Shown piece after piece: positions 19,930 to 28,039 of a stretch of DNA of 64,000 nt (position 1 is the first letter of the stretch; each line of letters opens with the position of its first letter). A program made the translations under genes and the position numbers. Source of the DNA: Pseudomonadota bacterium (GTDB taxonomy: Bacteria > Pseudomonadota > Gammaproteobacteria > Xanthomonadales > Rhodanobacteraceae); contig JAKAWV010000001.1 of assembly GCA_021827205.1 (NCBI GenBank), forward strand, positions 124,001-188,000, given 5' to 3'. Under the pieces are notes generated by a model that saw only the letters and a list, made by a program, of their open reading frames with translations, did not search any database and had not been told where the DNA came from.

Positions 19930-20982
19930 TCAGCGTACGGCTGATTTGACTGATTTGGCGGGTTGCGCGGGTCGCGCGAGTACGGCGGCAGGACTTGGCG
20001 GCAGCAGTGTTTCCAGCGCGGCGCGGTATTGTGGCGCCCAGTTGCGCGGCACGCCGAAACCGTGGCCGACATACGGCAGCAGCCAGGCCTTGGCGCCAGG
20101 CACGCCGGCGACGTAATCGGTGGCGAACTGCGGTGCGACGTCCTCGTCGATCTCGCCCTGCAGGATGTGCCAGGGCGCGCTCACGTCCGTGTTGCGCACA
20201 AAGCTGGGCATGTGCGGTGGATGTGGCGATTTCTGCCAGGCCAGATCACCGGCACCGGGACAGAACACATGCGTGGTCTCAATCTCCGGCCCGAAGCCCA
20301 GGCTCAAGCCGCCTTGGAACGCATGCGGCGCGGCCTGCACCAGCGCGGCATACACCATGGTGGCGCCCGAGGAATAGCCGATCAACAGCACCGGCAGGTC
20401 GGCCGGCAGGTTGAGCTGCTGCTTGAGGCTGGTTGCCAGCGCGGTCAGCGTGCCGGCGGCATCGCTGCAGGTGCCAGCGGGCCGCGCCGCCAGCGCGTGC
20501 AGATACTTGGGTGTGCTGAAGCCGGCTACCCACAGGCCGAGATTCGCGGCGCGGCGCGCCATGCCGACCACGCCCAGGTTCCAGCCGCCATCGCCGGAGA
20601 GGAACAAGGCCAGACCGCGCAGCGGCACGTTGGACGGCGGCCCGTACAGCGTCACCGGCCCGACCAGCGGCGCCTGCACCACACCCGCCAGCCAAGGCGT
20701 TGGGTGCGTCGGCGTGGTGGCGATTGGCGCTTTCGCGCGGCGCGGCTTGCTGACCGCCGCATGCGCGAGCTTGGATGGCGCGGACTGCGTCACTGCGAGG
20801 TGCGCGGGGACGCGTGGTGTCACCGCCTTGGCGGCGCTGGACGCAGAGGGGACTGCGGCGAGCGCGAGGCTGGAGCTGAGCAATGCGGTCAGGGCCAGCA
20901 GGCGCGACACGCGCGGCAGACGACGGGATGGGCTCACGGATGGTCTCGACGAAGGTGAAGGGATCTGGCGCACGCATGCCAT
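19930..20982 (-). CDS. VirJ/AcvB-like periplasmic serine hydrolase
   Basis: About 350 residues. After a signal peptide (best read from a GTG at 20937, giving a typical basic-hydrophobic-ALA leader) comes a linker rich in Ala, Pro and Lys and then an alpha/beta-hydrolase domain. The VirJ signature LSGDGGWN, a nucleophile elbow GYSSGA and a late GHGF histidine motif are visible. AcvB/VirJ proteins hydrolyse lysyl-phosphatidylglycerol or assist type IV secretion in rhizobia. Neither partner is in the window, so the substrate here is open. ATG 20982 is the conventional start. Confidence 0.75.
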   Translation of the reverse strand: MACVRQIPSPSSRPSVSPSRRLPRVSRLLALTALLSSSLALAAVPSASSAAKAVTPRVPAHLAVTQSAPSKLAHAAVSKPRRAKAPIATTPTHPTPWLAGVVQAPLVGPVTLYGPPSNVPLRGLALFLSGDGGWNLGVVGMARRAANLGLWVAGFSTPKYLHALAARPAGTCSDAAGTLTALATSLKQQLNLPADLPVLLIGYSSGATMVYAALVQAAPHAFQGGLSLGFGPEIETTHVFCPGAGDLAWQKSPHPPHMPSFVRNTDVSAPWHILQGEIDEDVAPQFATDYVAGVPGAKAWLLPYVGHGFGVPRNWAPQYRAALETLLPPSPAAVLARPAQPAKSVKSAVR

Positions 20983-21070
20983 TTGCGCCCGCGATGTTGT
21001 AGGCGCACAAGCTTGCCAAGTGCAAGCAAGCCTAGACCGCGCCGCGCGCGCGAGGTTCCCGTAGCCGCAC

Positions 21071-21112
21071 TTGATCCTGATCAAGTAGCGCGGACGACGG
21101 AACGGGTTTAAT
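21071..21112 (+). promoter_or_regulatory. FNR/Anr-dependent promoter of the cyd operon
   Basis: A perfect FNR/Anr palindrome TTGATCCTGATCAA lies at 21071-21084. A -10-like TTTAAT lies at 21107-21112. The centre-to-centre distance is 32 bp, exactly that of a class II promoter with the activator at -41.5. The predicted transcription start is about 21119, leaving a leader of about 230 nt before cydA. The region 20983-21348 otherwise holds only the leader elements listed separately. Oxygen-limited activation is inferred from the site. Confidence 0.8.
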
Positions 21113-21141
21113 GCAGCACGTTGTATGGAGAAAGTGAGTTT

Positions 21142-21161
21142 CCATGCACGCGAGTGCATGG
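21142..21161 (+). other. Perfect 8-bp hairpin with GNRA-type loop in the cyd leader
   Basis: Arms CCATGCAC and GTGCATGG enclose a GCGA tetraloop, a GNRA-class loop. It would form about 23 nt into the predicted cyd transcript. As DNA it is also a 20-bp imperfect palindrome and could be an operator. Which role applies cannot be told from the sequence. Confidence 0.5.
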
Positions 21162-21215
21162 GGGCAAGCTGTTTTCATGATGGTCCGCGACAGACTGTCA
21201 TGCAGGAGCAAGCAA

Positions 21216-21356
21216 GTGAATATTAGAATATCGCTTGATAATGAGGTCGCAACGGGCAGCCATGCAGGTCGTGGCCGTTGCAACTCGGGTGCGCCGCCTG
21301 CGGGTGTGATGAGCGACGCGTTGCATTTGACAATCGAGAGCAGCCGCCATGATTGA
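21216..21356 (+). CDS. Possible 46-residue leader ORF overlapping cydA start
   Basis: A GTG at 21216 is preceded by AGGAG ending 7 nt upstream, a better ribosome site than that of cydA itself. The frame encodes MNIRISLDNE... and stops at 21356, overlapping the cydA ATG by 8 nt in another frame. In-frame ATGs at 21144 and near 21177 could lengthen it. The peptide has no recognisable domain. Overlap with cydA would allow translational coupling. Coding status is uncertain and rests on the ribosome site and position only. Confidence 0.25.
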   Translation: MNIRISLDNEVATGSHAGRGRCNSGAPPAGVMSDALHLTIESSRHD

Positions 21357-22959
21357 TGGAACCGTTGTCGACCTTTCGCGTGCGCAGTTCGCCGCGACCG
21401 TGCTCTACCACTTCCTGTTCGTGCCGCTGACGCTGGGCCTGAGCTTTCTGCTGGCGGCGATGGAGACGGTGTACGTCACCACCGGCAAGCCCATCTACAA
21501 GGAGATGGCGCAGTTCTGGGGCAAGTTGTTCATGATCAACTTCGCCCTCGGCGTGGCCACCGGCCTGACCATGGAGTTCCAGTTCGGCACCAACTGGTCG
21601 TTTTATTCCAGCTTCGTCGGCGACATCTTCGGCGCGCCGCTGGCGATCGAGGGCCTGATGGCCTTCTTCATGGAATCGACTTTCGTCGGTCTCATGGTGT
21701 TCGGCTGGGAGCGCCTGTCCAAGGGCCAGCATCTGGCCGTGACCTGGCTGGTGGCGCTGGGCTCGAACCTGTCGGCGCTGTGGATCCTGATCGCCAACAG
21801 CTTCATGCAGGATCCCCGGGGCGCGGCATTCGATCCGACCACCCTGCGCATGCAACTGACCAGTTTCCAGCATTTGATCTTCAGCCCCGACGCGCAATCC
21901 AAGTTCGTGCACACCAGCATCGCCGGCTATGTCACCGCCGCGATCTTCATGGCTGGCGTCAGCGCTTTCTACATGCTGAAGAAGCGCCACATGGAGCTGG
22001 CCAAGCGCTCGTTCCGCATGGCCGCGCTATATGGCGTGATGGCCACCATCGGCGTGATCACCCTGGGCGATGCGCTGGGTTTTGTTGCCGCGCAGGCGCA
22101 GCCGACCAAGCTGGCGGCGATGGAAGGCTTGTGGAAGAGCGAGGCGGCGCCCATGCCGTTCAACCTCATCGCCTTCCCGGATCAGGCCCGGCAGGACAAC
22201 AAGGGCGCGGTGCAAATCCCCTACCTGCTTTCGCTGCTGGTCACGCACTCCATCGACGGCACGGTCGAGGGCGTCGACGCGCTGGAGCGGCAGGCCACCG
22301 GGAAGATCGAAAACGGCATCCCCGCGGTGCAGGCGCTGAAGACACTGTCGAAGGATCCGAACGACCCGGCAGCGCTGGCGCAATTCAAGGCGCACGCGAA
22401 GGATCTCGGCTACGGCTTTCTGGTGCAGCGTTACGCACCGGATCTGAACAACGTCACCCCGGCGCAAGTGCAGCAGGCGGCACGTGACACCATCCCGCCG
22501 GTAGCCGCGGTGTTCTGGTCGTTCCGCCTGATGGTCGGCTTCGGCCTGCTGATGCTGGCGTTTTTCGTGCTGGCGGTGCTGTACACGCTGCGCAACAAGG
22601 TGCAGGACAAGCGCTGGTTCCTGATCGCGGCGGTGTGGATGATCCCGGTGCCATTCCTCGCCAATGAATTTGGCTGGCTGGTGGCCGAGTTGGGCCGGCA
22701 GCCGTGGACCGTGTTCGACGTGCTGCCGACGTGGATGAGCGCTTCCACGCACAGCGTCGGCTACATGGTGTTCTCGCTGGTCGGCTTTGTCGGTCTGTAT
22801 TCGATCTTCATCGTGATCGAGATGTATCTGATGGTGCGCGCGATCCGACAAGGACCGGAACCGCATCACGGCACGGGCGATTCGCGTCCGCAGCCGCGTC
22901 CCGCGTTGGCGCCACGGCCGCTGCCGGCCGCCGTGCATGACACGAATCTGGAGGGCTGA
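21349..22959 (+). CDS. cydA: Cytochrome bd ubiquinol oxidase subunit I
   Basis: Catalytic subunit of the high-affinity bd quinol oxidase, 536 residues, inner membrane. Haem ligands match E. coli: His21 (b595), His188 and Met395 (b558). The quinol-loop motif GRQPW is at 449-453. The long Q-loop between about 250 and 385 places it in the L (E. coli) subfamily and not the cyanide-insensitive CIO type. The C terminus has a His/Pro/Arg-rich tail. It lies 3 nt upstream of cydB. Expression is probably oxygen-controlled through the FNR/Anr site 265 nt upstream. Confidence 0.97.
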   Translation: MIDGTVVDLSRAQFAATVLYHFLFVPLTLGLSFLLAAMETVYVTTGKPIYKEMAQFWGKLFMINFALGVATGLTMEFQFGTNWSFYSSFVGDIFGAPLAIEGLMAFFMESTFVGLMVFGWERLSKGQHLAVTWLVALGSNLSALWILIANSFMQDPRGAAFDPTTLRMQLTSFQHLIFSPDAQSKFVHTSIAGYVTAAIFMAGVSAFYMLKKRHMELAKRSFRMAALYGVMATIGVITLGDALGFVAAQAQPTKLAAMEGLWKSEAAPMPFNLIAFPDQARQDNKGAVQIPYLLSLLVTHSIDGTVEGVDALERQATGKIENGIPAVQALKTLSKDPNDPAALAQFKAHAKDLGYGFLVQRYAPDLNNVTPAQVQQAARDTIPPVAAVFWSFRLMVGFGLLMLAFFVLAVLYTLRNKVQDKRWFLIAAVWMIPVPFLANEFGWLVAELGRQPWTVFDVLPTWMSASTHSVGYMVFSLVGFVGLYSIFIVIEMYLMVRAIRQGPEPHHGTGDSRPQPRPALAPRPLPAAVHDTNLEG

Positions 22960-22962
22960 GTC

Positions 22963-24096
22963 ATGGAAATTTACGCAATCCTGCAAGTGACCTGGTGGCT
23001 GCTGCTGGGCGTGCTGCTGATCGGCCTGGCGGTGATGGTGGGCATGGACATGGGCGTGGGCGCGATCCTGCGCTACGTCGGACGCACCGATTTGGAACGG
23101 CGCGTGGCGCTGAACATCGTCGGCCCGCACTGGGATGGCAACCAGGTGTGGTTCATTCTCGGCGGCGGCGCGATATTCGCGGCGTTCCCGCTGATCTACG
23201 CCACGGCTTTCTCGGGCTTTTACGTGGTCATGCTGCTGCTGCTGTGGACCATGATCATGCGTCCGCTCGGCTTCGAGTACCGCAGCAAGATCGCCAATCC
23301 GGCGTGGCGCAATGTGTGGGACTGGGTGCTGTTCGTCAGCGGCGCGGTGCCGATGATCGTGTTCGGCGCGGCTTTCGGCAATCTGTTCCATGGCGTGCCG
23401 TTCCACTTCGAGTGGAACATGACTTCGTTCTACACCGGCAGTTTTCTCGGCCTGCTCAATCCATTCGCGATCATGACCGGCGTGCTGTCGCTGGCGCTGG
23501 CGGCGATGATGGGCGCGCTGACGATGATGAACGGCGCCGAGGGCGCGATGTACCAGCGTGCACGCGGACTGGTACAGGCGGCGGCGATCGCCGCGATCGC
23601 GCTGTTCGCCATCGGCGGCGTGTGGGCGCACCTGCTGCCGGGCTACAGCATCGTCAGCGGGCCGGGCGCGGGCGTGCCGCAAACGCCGCTGCAGCAGGTC
23701 GTGACCACGGCGGCGGGTGCGTGGCAATCCAACTTCGCCGCGCAGCCGATCCTGTGGCTGGTGCCGCTGCTGGGCTTCGCCGGCATGCTCGGTGCGCTGC
23801 TGGCCGCGCGCGCCGGGCGCTCGTATCTGGGCTGGTGGCTGGGCGCGCTGGCCTGGATCGGCGTGATCGGCACGGCGGGCGTCTCGCTGTTTCCCTTCAT
23901 GCTGCCCTCAAGCAGCAATCCCTCGGTCAGTCTGACGGTGTGGAACTCCAGCTCCAGCCAACTCACGCTGCTGTGGATGCTGGGCTTCGCGCTGGTGTTC
24001 GTGCCGCTGATCCTCTGGTACACCAGTTGGGCGTTCTGGGTGATGCGCGGCAAGGTCAGCGCCGAGAAGATCGCCGAAGACGAACACGCATACTGA
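22963..24096 (+). CDS. cydB: Cytochrome bd ubiquinol oxidase subunit II
   Basis: Structural partner of CydA, 377 residues, with eight to nine predicted transmembrane helices. The N-terminal WWLLLGVLLIGLAVMVGMD helix with its acidic residue and the NIVGPHWDGNQVWFI motif are strongly conserved in the family. A second half begins near the LSLALAAMMGALTM helix. It starts 3 nt after cydA and is followed by the small subunit gene after 10 nt, so cydABX is a single operon. Confidence 0.97.
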   Translation: MEIYAILQVTWWLLLGVLLIGLAVMVGMDMGVGAILRYVGRTDLERRVALNIVGPHWDGNQVWFILGGGAIFAAFPLIYATAFSGFYVVMLLLLWTMIMRPLGFEYRSKIANPAWRNVWDWVLFVSGAVPMIVFGAAFGNLFHGVPFHFEWNMTSFYTGSFLGLLNPFAIMTGVLSLALAAMMGALTMMNGAEGAMYQRARGLVQAAAIAAIALFAIGGVWAHLLPGYSIVSGPGAGVPQTPLQQVVTTAAGAWQSNFAAQPILWLVPLLGFAGMLGALLAARAGRSYLGWWLGALAWIGVIGTAGVSLFPFMLPSSSNPSVSLTVWNSSSSQLTLLWMLGFALVFVPLILWYTSWAFWVMRGKVSAEKIAEDEHAY

Positions 24097-24106
24097 GGAG
24101 TCCATC

Positions 24107-24325
24107 ATGCGAACCTTTCTGTACTTCCTGTTATTCATGTTTCTTGCCGTCGTGGTCATCCTGATGGCCGCGCTGCTGGGTGATCTGGGCGCGTGGTACT
24201 TCGCCTGGCTGGTGGGCACCACCATGATCGTGCTGATCTCGGCCGCCGGTGCCGCGCTGCTGGACACGCAGGAGGAGCAGGCCGCCGCCGAGCATGCCGT
24301 CGGCGGCGTACACAAGCAGCCTTGA
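24107..24325 (+). CDS. cydX: Cytochrome bd small subunit CydX with extra N-terminal helix
   Basis: A 72-residue protein. Residues about 29-58 (AWYFAWLVGTTMIVLISAAG) match CydX/YbgT, which begins WYFAWxLGT and stabilises the haem site of CydAB. E. coli CydX is 37 residues; here an additional hydrophobic helix (residues 4-27) precedes it, making a two-helix protein. No ATG, GTG or TTG occurs just before the WYFAW motif to permit a short form. It is preceded by a good AGGAG ribosome site and lies 10 nt after cydB. Confidence 0.85.
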   Translation: MRTFLYFLLFMFLAVVVILMAALLGDLGAWYFAWLVGTTMIVLISAAGAALLDTQEEQAAAEHAVGGVHKQP

Positions 24326-24347
24326 TCGGGCATCATCGCGCGTGACC

Positions 24348-24371
24348 GACGGGGCCGTTCGCGGCCCCGTC
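24348..24371 (+). terminator. GC-rich hairpin with TTCG loop between cydX and cydD
   Basis: A 10-bp stem (GACGGGGCCG / CGGCCCCGTC) closes a TTCG tetraloop, followed only by TCTCTTGG. It lies 22 nt after the cydX stop and 14 nt before the cydD ATG. Lacking a strong T-run, it may be a partial terminator, an attenuator or a 3' stabiliser that lowers cydDC relative to cydABX. Confidence 0.5.
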
Positions 24372-24385
24372 TCTTGGAAGCAGGC

Positions 24386-26116
24386 ATGCAGGCAGCAAAC
24401 TGGCTGCGCCGCGAGGCGCGGCGGATTCGCAAACCCTTGCAGCGCTCCGCGCTGGCGACCGCGCTGCAAGCCCTGGCGCTGGTGGCGCAGGCGTGGCTGC
24501 TGGCGGACATCCTTGACGCCGCATTGTTCAGGCATGCGCCGCTGGCGCAACTATGGCCGCAATGGTGGGGCCTGCTGCTGCTGGCGCCACTGCGCCTGCT
24601 GCTGAATCTGTATGCGCGGCGCACGGCTTTTGCCGCGGGGCTGGATCTGAGCGCGCAATTGCGCGCGCGCCTGCTCACCCGCGCGCAGGCGCTGGGTCCG
24701 TTGGGGCTGCGCGCGCAGGCCAGTGGCGATTTGATCACGCGTCTGGTCGATGGCGTCGATGCCGTGCTGCCGTACTTCGTGCGCTATCTGCCGCAGGTCA
24801 GTACCGCCGCGCTGGTGCCGCTGCTGCTGGCGCTGTTCGTGTTTCCCGCGGACTGGATCTCGGGGTTGATCCTGCTGCTGACGGCGCCGCTGATTCCGTT
24901 TTTCATAGTCCTGGTGGGCAATGCCGCCGAGCGCGCCAGCCGGCAGCGCTACGCGCAACTCACGCGTCTGGGCGCGGCCTTCATGGACGCGTTGGGCGGC
25001 CTGAGCACGCTGCGCCAACTGGGTGCAGCCGAGCGTGTGGCGCAGCGCCTCGATACCGATGGCGAGGATTACCGCCAGCTCACCATGCAAGTGTTGCGCG
25101 TGGCGTTCCTGTCGGCGCTGGTGCTGGAATTCTTCGCCACGGTCAGCATCGCCGTGGTCGCGGTGCTGATCGGCTTTCGCCTGCTCTGGCACGAGCTGCC
25201 GTTTCACGATGGCTTGTTCGTGTTGTTGCTGGCGCCGGAGTTTTATCTGCCGCTGCGCGCGCTGGGCACGTTGCGTCACGCGCGCATGGATGCGCTGGCC
25301 GCGGCGCAGCAAATGGCCGTGCTGGACGATGCGCCGCCGCAAGCCAGCGCGCCGCTGGCGGGAGGACATCACACGCCGCCCGATCACGCGCCCGGCGTGC
25401 GCATCGACAACGTGAACTACGTCCATGCTGGACGCGCGGCCGCGTTGCGCGAGTGCAGTTTCGAGTTGCAGCCGCGACGCGTGACCGCCTTGGTCGGCGC
25501 CACCGGTTCGGGCAAGAGCACGCTGCTGAATCTGCTGCTGGGTTTCGCGCCGCCCGAGTCCGGTCGCGTGCTGATCGATGGCATCGACCTGGCCAATCTG
25601 GACATGACGCAGTGGCGCGCGCGCATCGCGTGGGTGCCGCAGCAGACCCACATCTTCGAGGGCAGCGTGCGCGACAACCTGCTGCTGGCCGCGCCGCGTG
25701 CGGATGCCGAGGCACTGCAGCGGGCTGCGGCCGATAGCGGACTCGATGCGGTGATCGCGCGTCTGCCGCGAGGCTGGGATACGCCGCTGGGCGAGCATGG
25801 TCTGGGCCTGTCGGGCGGCGAAATACAGCGCCTGGCGCTGGCGCGCGCGCTGTTGCGCGAACACGCGAACGTGTGGCTGCTGGATGAGCCCACCGCGCAT
25901 CTCGATGCCGACAGCGCGCAGGCTGTCGAACGTGTCATCCGCACTGCCGCCGCCACGCGCACGGTGTTGCTGGTCGCGCATCGGTTGGCATCGGCGCAAG
26001 CCGCGGATCGGGTCGTGGTATTGCGCGACGGGCGCGTGGTCGAGCAGGGCGCGCCACGGGAACTGATGCGCGCGCAGGGTGCTTACGCGGCGCTGCTGCA
26101 GGCGGAGGCGCAATGA
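24386..26116 (+). CDS. cydD: Thiol reductant ABC exporter subunit CydD
   Basis: Half-transporter of 576 residues with six N-terminal transmembrane helices (about 20-310) and a C-terminal ABC domain. Walker A GATGSGKST is at 371-379, then the signature LSGGE and Walker B LLDEPTAHLD. With CydC it exports glutathione or cysteine (haem binding also reported in E. coli) and is needed for bd oxidase assembly. ATG 24386 has GGAAG upstream; a TTG four codons earlier is less likely. The stop overlaps the cydC ATG. Confidence 0.94.
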   Translation: MQAANWLRREARRIRKPLQRSALATALQALALVAQAWLLADILDAALFRHAPLAQLWPQWWGLLLLAPLRLLLNLYARRTAFAAGLDLSAQLRARLLTRAQALGPLGLRAQASGDLITRLVDGVDAVLPYFVRYLPQVSTAALVPLLLALFVFPADWISGLILLLTAPLIPFFIVLVGNAAERASRQRYAQLTRLGAAFMDALGGLSTLRQLGAAERVAQRLDTDGEDYRQLTMQVLRVAFLSALVLEFFATVSIAVVAVLIGFRLLWHELPFHDGLFVLLLAPEFYLPLRALGTLRHARMDALAAAQQMAVLDDAPPQASAPLAGGHHTPPDHAPGVRIDNVNYVHAGRAAALRECSFELQPRRVTALVGATGSGKSTLLNLLLGFAPPESGRVLIDGIDLANLDMTQWRARIAWVPQQTHIFEGSVRDNLLLAAPRADAEALQRAAADSGLDAVIARLPRGWDTPLGEHGLGLSGGEIQRLALARALLREHANVWLLDEPTAHLDADSAQAVERVIRTAAATRTVLLVAHRLASAQAADRVVVLRDGRVVEQGAPRELMRAQGAYAALLQAEAQ

Positions 26117-27831
26117 GTCGTCTGCTGCCGCCCGCGCTGCGTCGCCTGCTGGCGGTGCTGTACCCCTACCGCGGCTGGATGACCGGCGGCGCCGCGTTGG
26201 CGCTGCTCGCCGCCGTCGCGGCGATGGGATTGATGGCGGTGTCGGGCTGGTTCATCGCGGCCATGGCGCTGGCCGGCGCCAGCGGCGCGGCGATCAATTA
26301 CTTCACCCCAGCCGCGGCGATCCGCGGCTTTGCCATCCTGCGCAGCGGCGGGCGCTACGGCGAGCGTCTGGTCACCCACGAAGCCACGCTGCGCGGCCTG
26401 GCCGGTTTGCGCGCATGGTTGTTCCGACGTCTGATTCCGCTGGCGCCGGCGCGGTTGTCGGCACTGCGCAGCGGCGAGCTGTTCGCGCGTTTGCGCGCCG
26501 ACATCGACGCGCTGGAGCATTTTTATCTGGCGGTGCTGGTGCCGGCCGCGGTGGCGTTGCTCAGCCTGGCGCTGGTGCTGGTGCTGAGTTTCATCGTGCT
26601 GCCGGGCGCGGCGCTGGTACTGCTGATCGGCGCGCTGCTGGCAGGCGTGCTGCTGCCGGCGTGGGCGCGGCGGCGCGCGGCGGTGGACGCGGCGCAGGCG
26701 GTGCGCGAGTCGGCCGCGCTGCGCGGCCTGCTGCTGGATGCCTTGCGCGGTCACGCCGAGCTGCTGGTCTGGGGTGGCGTGGAAACGCAGGCCGCGCGCA
26801 TCGACACGCTCGCGGCACAACTGGCCGCACGACGCGCGCGCATCGAGATCCTGCAGGCGCTGGGCGGCGGCATGGTGGGCCTGCTGGCGCAACTCGTCAT
26901 GCTCGGCGTGCTGGTGTGCGGTCTGGCGGCGGTGCATGGCGGCACATTGACTGCGCCGCTACTGGTGATGCTGGCGCTGCTGGCGCTGGCCGCGTTCGAA
27001 GTGATCGCGCCGCTGCCCGAGGCGTTGGCGCAGTGGCAGGCCACGATCACCGCCGCCGAGCGCGTGTTCGATCTGGCCGACATGCCGCCGGCGCTGATCG
27101 AGCCCGAGATTTCCGCGCCGCTGGCGCAAGCCCCGGCGATGGTTTTCGAGAACGTGCATCTGCGCTATGCCGATGCCGCGCCGTGGGCGCTGGATGGCGT
27201 CGATCTGCAACTGGCCGCGGGCGCGCGCATGGCCGTTGTCGGTGCTTCGGGCGCGGGCAAAAGTTCGTTGCTCGGCGCGCTGTTGAAGTTCTACCCGCTG
27301 CAACAAGGGCAAATCATTTTTGGCGGGCAGCCGCTGGGCGCAGTGCAGGGCGACGCGCTGCGCCGGCGCATCGCCGTGATCGCGCAGCACACCACGCTGT
27401 TCAATCTCTCGCTGCTGGACAACCTGCTGCTGGCCGCGCCCGCGGCCAGCGCCGAACAGATCGAGCGCGCCGTGAGCCAGGCGCAGCTCGATGCCTTCGT
27501 GTCCGCGCTGCCGCAGGGCTACGACACCGTGCTCGGCGAGGCCGGCGCGCTGGTGTCCGGCGGCGAGGCGCGGCGCATCGCCATCGCGCGCGCGCTGCTG
27601 CAGGATGCGCCGGTGCTGGTGCTGGACGAACCCACCGAAGGCCTCGATGCGCGCACCGCGCGCGATCTGTACGCCGCGCTCGACGTCGCCGCGCGCGGGC
27701 GCACGCTGCTGCTGATCACGCACCGTCTCGGCGGCCTCGCGCATCTGGTCGATGAAGTCGCGGTGATGACCGCCGGGCGCATTCGCGAGCGCTTGCCGAT
27801 CGCCGATTATCTCGACACGATCGAGCCGTGA
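26113..27831 (+). CDS. cydC: Thiol reductant ABC exporter subunit CydC
   Basis: Second half-transporter, 572 residues, with six transmembrane helices and an ABC domain: Walker A GASGAGKSS at 377-385, signature VSGGEARR and Walker B LVLDEPTEGLD. It forms the heterodimer with CydD; the ATGA start/stop overlap supports equimolar translation. Placement right behind cydABX makes the locus self-contained for bd oxidase synthesis and maturation. Confidence 0.94.
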   Translation: MSRLLPPALRRLLAVLYPYRGWMTGGAALALLAAVAAMGLMAVSGWFIAAMALAGASGAAINYFTPAAAIRGFAILRSGGRYGERLVTHEATLRGLAGLRAWLFRRLIPLAPARLSALRSGELFARLRADIDALEHFYLAVLVPAAVALLSLALVLVLSFIVLPGAALVLLIGALLAGVLLPAWARRRAAVDAAQAVRESAALRGLLLDALRGHAELLVWGGVETQAARIDTLAAQLAARRARIEILQALGGGMVGLLAQLVMLGVLVCGLAAVHGGTLTAPLLVMLALLALAAFEVIAPLPEALAQWQATITAAERVFDLADMPPALIEPEISAPLAQAPAMVFENVHLRYADAAPWALDGVDLQLAAGARMAVVGASGAGKSSLLGALLKFYPLQQGQIIFGGQPLGAVQGDALRRRIAVIAQHTTLFNLSLLDNLLLAAPAASAEQIERAVSQAQLDAFVSALPQGYDTVLGEAGALVSGGEARRIAIARALLQDAPVLVLDEPTEGLDARTARDLYAALDVAARGRTLLLITHRLGGLAHLVDEVAVMTAGRIRERLPIADYLDTIEP

Positions 27832-28039
27832 GCCGCATGGCCTATTGATCCGGCCCTTTCTTGGTGGGGCGGGCTTATTCCGGACCCGGCATCTACTCAT
27901 GGCTGCGGCGCAAAGTGGCCAAGCCAATAGGCCCCGGTAGCCATACGGGCTGGTTTTATTTCATCTGGGCCGTGTTCTTCACCTACGTCTGGGTGGGCTC
28001 GTTCAAGGCTGGCATCGTGCGCACAAACCGCGGTATGCG
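27832..28039. other. Intergenic stretch with long-range inverted repeat
   Basis: This 208-bp gap separates convergent cydC and pepQ. A perfect 9-bp inverted repeat, GGCCTATTG (27839-27847) and CAATAGGCC (27925-27933), brackets about 77 bp and extends to a 13/17 match. A T-rich tract follows at 27951-27962 and could end cyd transcription. A plus-strand frame here encodes a hydrophobic WFYFIWAVFFTYVWVG segment without a credible start, which may be a remnant or chance. Confidence 0.4.

Noticed and set aside
21144-21215. N-terminal extension of the cyd leader ORF
   Set aside because: No ribosome site precedes the ATG at 21144, which lies inside the hairpin; the GTG at 21216 is better placed.
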